A stretch of 64,000 nt of DNA from positions 2,790,001-2,854,000 of the forward strand of contig NZ_CP108002.1 of the NCBI RefSeq assembly GCF_041435055.1, in the 5' to 3' direction. Origin of the DNA: Streptomyces sp. NBC_00341 (GTDB lineage Bacteria > Actinomycetota > Actinomycetes > Streptomycetales > Streptomycetaceae). The position numbers and the translations under genes were made by a program. A model generated the notes under the pieces. That model ran no database searches. It was not told where the DNA came from and worked only from the letters and a program-made list of their open reading frames with translations. This document shows positions 60,531 through 64,000 of the stretch, in pieces (position 1 is the stretch's first letter; each line of letters begins with the position of its first letter).

Positions 60531-63296
60531 ATGAGTACGCAGTGCCAGCGCCCCGCGTGCGAGGGCAGTTACGAGGACATGGGCGGCGGTGAGCTGTACT
60601 GCGACACCTGCGGTCTGGCTCCGGTCGTCTCCCCGACGGGGATGGTGAGCTCGCCGCCCACCGGGATCGCGGGCGGCGGGCGGGGCAGCTCCAGCTCCTC
60701 CGCGCGCGGCAGTTCGCGGGCGTCGTCGAGGGCGTCCTCACGTTCGTCGACGTCGCGGCGGTCGGTGTCGGGGCGGCTCTCGCGCGCGGTGTCGGCGGGC
60801 GGGTCCTCGCGTTCGGTCTCGGTGCGCTCCTCCGGTTCCTCGGCCGGTGTCTCCGGGCGGAACCGGCTGGGTGCCGGGCTGGTGCTCGTACCGGATGTGC
60901 CGCGTCCCGATCCGCGTACCGCCGTGATGGAGAACCCGGAGGTGCCCGAGCGCAAGCGGTTCTGTTCGCGTTCGGACTGCGGGGCGCCGGTGGGCCGGGC
61001 CAGGGGCTCGCAGCCGGGGCGTACGGAGGGGTTCTGCACCAAGTGCGGCCACCCGTACTCGTTCACGCCCAAGCTCCAGGACGGCGACGTCGTGCACGGC
61101 CAGTACGAGGTCGCGGGCTGTCTGGCGCACGGCGGGCTCGGCTGGGTCTACCTCGCGGTGGACCGGGCGGTCTCCGACCGCTGGGTGGTGCTCAAGGGCC
61201 TGCTCGACACCGGTGACCAGGACGCCATGGCGGCGGCCATCTCCGAGCGCCGGTTCCTCGCGGAGATCGAGCACTCCAACATCGTCCGCATCTACAACTT
61301 CGTCGAGCACCTGGACCAGCGCACCGGTTCGCTGGACGGCTACATAGTCATGGAGTACGTGGGCGGCAAGGCGCTCAAGGAGATCGCCAACGAGCGGCGC
61401 ACCCCGGCCGGGAAGCGGGATCCGCTGCCGGTCGAGCAGGCGTGCGCGTTCGGCATCGAGGCGCTGGAGGCGCTGGGCCACCTGCACAGCCGCAACCTCC
61501 TGTACTGCGACTTCAAGGTCGACAACGCGATCCAGACCGAGGACCAGCTGAAGCTGATCGACATGGGCGCGGTCCGCCGGATGGACGACGACGAGTCGGC
61601 GATCTACGGCACGGTGGGGTACCAGGCGCCGGAGGTCGCGGAGGTCGGCCCGTCGGTCGCCTCCGACCTGTACACGGTGGCGCGGACGCTCGCGGTGCTC
61701 ACCTTCGACTTCCAGGGCTACACGAACGTCTTCGTGGACTCGCTGCCGGACCCGGACAACATCGAGGTGTTCCGGTCCTACGAGTCGTTCTACCGGCTGC
61801 TGGTCCGGGCCACCGACCCCGATCCGGCCCGGCGGTTCGCCTCCGCCTCCGAGATGGCGGAGCAGCTGATGGGCGTGTTGCGGGAGGTGGTGTCGCTCCA
61901 GACGGGGCGCCCGCGTCCGGCGCTGTCGACGCTCTTCGGTGCGGAGATGAGGGTCACCGACACGGAGCTGTTCACCCGCATGACGGGCGAGGTGTCCCGC
62001 CTCGGGGCGCGGAGTGCGGCGACGCGCGGGTCCGGGCGCTTCGGCCGGCGCAAGGGCGCCGGTGCGCTCCCGCCGGCGCCGGGCGCGCCGACACCGGCCG
62101 CGGTGGCGCCGCCGGGCGGTGTCCCGGGCGCACTGCCCGCCGGACCGCCTCCCGGGTACGCGGCGGGCGCCGGTCCGGTGTCCGCGCCCGCCACCCACGT
62201 CAGCGGCGCCGGGTACGCCGTCGCGCCCGCCCACCCGCAGCCGGCGGCGGCCACTGTTCCGGCCCCCAGGTCCCCGGCCGCGAACGCCGGTGCCCAGCCG
62301 GGGGCGTTCGGCCCGTACGGCACGGGCGGGCCCCGGCCGGCCGTGCTCGACGTACGGGGCACGTCGCTGGCGCTGCCGGTCCCCCGGGTCGACGCGAACG
62401 ACCCCAACGCGGGGTTCCTCGCCGGGATGATGGCGTCGGCGCCCGCCGAGCTGATCGCCGCGCTGCAGGCCGTACCGGCCGCCTCGTTGGAGACCAGGCT
62501 GCGCGAGCTGCGCGCCTCCCTGGAGATGAACGACCTGGGTGCCGCGCTGGAGACACTGGACACCCTTGAGCTGAAGCACCCGGACGACTGGCGGGTGGTC
62601 TGGTGCCGGGGCATCACCTCCCTGGTGACCGGTGACAACGAGAACGCGGCGCTGTCCTTCGACGCGGTCTACGACGCGTTTCCCGGGGAGCCGGCGCCGA
62701 AGCTGGCCCTGGGCGTCTGCGCGGAGGTCCTGGGCCAGTTGGACAACGCCGCCGAGTACTACCGGCTGGTGTGGGCCACCGACCCGAGCTTCGTGAGCGC
62801 CGCGTTCGGCCTGGCCCGGGTGCAGATCGCCGCCGGGGACCGGGACGCGGCCGTCAGATCGCTGGAGTCCGTGCCGGAGGCGTCGATCCACTACACGGCG
62901 GCCCGGGTCGCGGCGGTACGGGCCCGGCTGCGCGACCGGGCCCCGCAGGAGCCGCTGATCACGGACCTGATGGCGGCCTCCGCCCAGGTCTCCGGGCTGG
63001 CCGGTCTCGGCCTGGACGCGGTGCGCCGGGAGCAGTTGTCGACCGAGGTGCTGGGTACGGCGCTCGACTGGGTACTCTCCGGAAGTCCCGCGGCCCGTCC
63101 CCCGGCACCGCAGTCACCCGCGAGCGGCGGGGCGCAGGGGCCAGGGACGCTGCTCGGGAGTGAGTTGAACGAGCGCGGCCTGCGGTTCGGGCTCGAACGT
63201 TCGTACCGGATGCTCGCCCGGCTTGCGGAGCCCGGTGCCGAGAGGATCGAACTGGTGGAGCGGGCCAACCGTTTCCGCCCCCGAACGTGGGTGTGA
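60531..63296 (+). CDS. pknG: PknG-type serine/threonine protein kinase
   Basis: This 921-residue soluble kinase begins with a zinc ribbon (Cys5, Cys10, Cys24, Cys27), then a Ser/Arg-rich stretch (about 52-108) and a rubredoxin-like pair (Cys145/Cys150 and Cys169/Cys172). The kinase domain follows: Gly loop 201-206, Lys222 (VVLKG), catalytic Asp327 (LYCDFKVDN) and Asp344 in DMG. A Pro/Ala linker (about 515-620) leads to C-terminal TPR repeats. Rubredoxin-kinase-TPR order is diagnostic of PknG, which phosphorylates GarA/OdhI to tune 2-oxoglutarate flux. AGGGGG 7 bases before ATG 60531 sets the start. Confidence 0.93.
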   Translation: MSTQCQRPACEGSYEDMGGGELYCDTCGLAPVVSPTGMVSSPPTGIAGGGRGSSSSSARGSSRASSRASSRSSTSRRSVSGRLSRAVSAGGSSRSVSVRSSGSSAGVSGRNRLGAGLVLVPDVPRPDPRTAVMENPEVPERKRFCSRSDCGAPVGRARGSQPGRTEGFCTKCGHPYSFTPKLQDGDVVHGQYEVAGCLAHGGLGWVYLAVDRAVSDRWVVLKGLLDTGDQDAMAAAISERRFLAEIEHSNIVRIYNFVEHLDQRTGSLDGYIVMEYVGGKALKEIANERRTPAGKRDPLPVEQACAFGIEALEALGHLHSRNLLYCDFKVDNAIQTEDQLKLIDMGAVRRMDDDESAIYGTVGYQAPEVAEVGPSVASDLYTVARTLAVLTFDFQGYTNVFVDSLPDPDNIEVFRSYESFYRLLVRATDPDPARRFASASEMAEQLMGVLREVVSLQTGRPRPALSTLFGAEMRVTDTELFTRMTGEVSRLGARSAATRGSGRFGRRKGAGALPPAPGAPTPAAVAPPGGVPGALPAGPPPGYAAGAGPVSAPATHVSGAGYAVAPAHPQPAAATVPAPRSPAANAGAQPGAFGPYGTGGPRPAVLDVRGTSLALPVPRVDANDPNAGFLAGMMASAPAELIAALQAVPAASLETRLRELRASLEMNDLGAALETLDTLELKHPDDWRVVWCRGITSLVTGDNENAALSFDAVYDAFPGEPAPKLALGVCAEVLGQLDNAAEYYRLVWATDPSFVSAAFGLARVQIAAGDRDAAVRSLESVPEASIHYTAARVAAVRARLRDRAPQEPLITDLMAASAQVSGLAGLGLDAVRREQLSTEVLGTALDWVLSGSPAARPPAPQSPASGGAQGPGTLLGSELNERGLRFGLERSYRMLARLAEPGAERIELVERANRFRPRTWV

Positions 63297-63298
63297 AG

Positions 63299-64000
63299 AT
63301 GTCGCAGAACGACCAGGAGACCGCCTTGTCGAGGTGTCCCGGCTGCCAGGAACCGCTGGAGCCGGGGGATCTGTTCTGCGGTGCGTGCGGGTACGACCTG
63401 TCGGCCGTGCCCGAGCCGCCGCAGGACCACCCGACGATCGCCATGGGCACCGCGGTGGCCGCCCCCGCGGAGCCCGGTCGCGTCGCCGCGCCGGCCGCTT
63501 CCGGCGATTTCGAGCTGGCGGCGCCGGGGGCGGCCGCCGGGGGTGCGGCGCCCGATCCCCGTGCCGTCGCGGAGCCCGCCCCGACGCCACCGGCAGGCAC
63601 CAAGCTGTGCGTGGCCTGCCGGGCGGGCCATGTCGACCTCGACGGCTACTGCGAGAACTGCGGCCATGCCCAGCCCCGCGAGCGCGATCACATGGAGCAG
63701 GAGCTCGGCTCCGTCGCCGCGGTCACCGACCGCGGGCTGCGCCACCACCGCAACGAGGACTCGTTCGCGATCTCGACGACCGCGCTGCCCGACGGCACCC
63801 CGGCCGTGGTGGCGATCGTCTGCGACGGGGTGTCCTCCGCCAGCCGGCCCGACGAGGCGTCGGCCGCCGCGACGACCGCCGCCAACGAGTCGCTGCTTGA
63901 GTCGCTGCCGCGCGGGACGCATCCGCAGCAGGCGATGCACGGGGCGATCGTGGCGGCCGCCGAATCGGTCAACCGGCTGGCCCAGGAGCCGGGCAAGGCC
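63299..64000 (+). CDS. Zinc-ribbon PP2C phosphatase, N-terminal part
   Basis: The first 234 residues of a gene that runs off the right edge, starting 2 bp after the kinase stop. There are two zinc ribbons, CPGCQEPLEPGDLFCGAC (Cys13-Cys30) and CVACRAGHVDLDGYCENC, separated by an Ala/Pro linker. A PP2C domain then begins: AVTDRGLRHHRNEDSF (motif 1 with Asn-Glu-Asp) and AIVCDGVSS (metal-binding Asp-Gly). It probably reverses phosphorylation by the adjacent PknG. Its start ATG 63299 has only a weak ribosome binding site, so it is coupled to the kinase. Confidence 0.88.
   Translation, partial: MSQNDQETALSRCPGCQEPLEPGDLFCGACGYDLSAVPEPPQDHPTIAMGTAVAAPAEPGRVAAPAASGDFELAAPGAAAGGAAPDPRAVAEPAPTPPAGTKLCVACRAGHVDLDGYCENCGHAQPRERDHMEQELGSVAAVTDRGLRHHRNEDSFAISTTALPDGTPAVVAIVCDGVSSASRPDEASAAATTAANESLLESLPRGTHPQQAMHGAIVAAAESVNRLAQEPGKA

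Overview
This 64 kb window is high-GC actinobacterial DNA that reads as Streptomyces core chromosome. The signs are strong third-position GC, many GTG starts, GGAGG-type ribosome binding sites, long GC-rich hairpins at 3' ends, and a gene set typical of streptomycetes: the chitosan-oligosaccharide csn operon, a PknG-type kinase locus, a Nur-boxed sodF, paired pepN genes and an Eis-type acetyltransferase. I saw no tRNA, rRNA, CRISPR array, prophage or insertion sequence. The assignment rests on gene content and motifs, not on any database search.

Layout. 1-8.1 kb: end of a probable membrane acyltransferase, an ABC exporter with an HD-domain gene, a CPA2-type cation/proton antiporter, a SpoIIE-type phosphatase and an Eis-like acetyltransferase. 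8.1-17 kb: a repeat-rich intergenic block, a Nei-type DNA glycosylase, rpiB, two paralogous amino-acid permeases flanking an FAD oxidase and bioY, sodF, and an O-methyltransferase divergent from a MOSC protein. 17-32 kb: small-molecule enzymes (aldo/keto reductase, Nudix, PLP lyase, GNAT), a mycothiol-type DsbA-fold protein, two large pepN genes separated by an AbiEi-like protein, a secreted subtilase, a stand-alone asd and a DUF1203 gene. 35-41 kb: allantoicase, a LysR regulator coupled to an EamA exporter, malQ and a small repetitive ORF abutting malQ. 41-49 kb: a secreted GH84-type glycosidase, a PadR-ABC-FtsX cassette, an HNH nuclease and an MscS channel. 49-56 kb: csnR-E-F-G-H-K for uptake and catabolism of chitosan-derived oligosaccharides. 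56.5-64 kb: a GlnX-GlnH-(coiled coil)-PknG-PP2C signalling operon running off the window.

How the genes work together. The csn genes form one catabolic unit: repressor, binding protein, two permeases, GH4 glycosidase and sugar kinase. The ATPase is missing and is presumably the shared MsiK encoded elsewhere. The last operon resembles the mycobacterial glnX-glnH-pknG route that links extracellular amino acids to control of 2-oxoglutarate metabolism, here enlarged with a coiled-coil protein and a zinc-ribbon PP2C phosphatase.

The most interesting non-coding signals are: a duplicated leader and operator in front of both allantoicase and the EamA-lysR operon; a Nur-type box at sodF; a perfect palindrome between the methyltransferase and MOSC genes; the csnR operator; an inverted repeat that could hide the ribosome binding site of the FAD oxidase; and a family of dispersed ~30-bp repeats.
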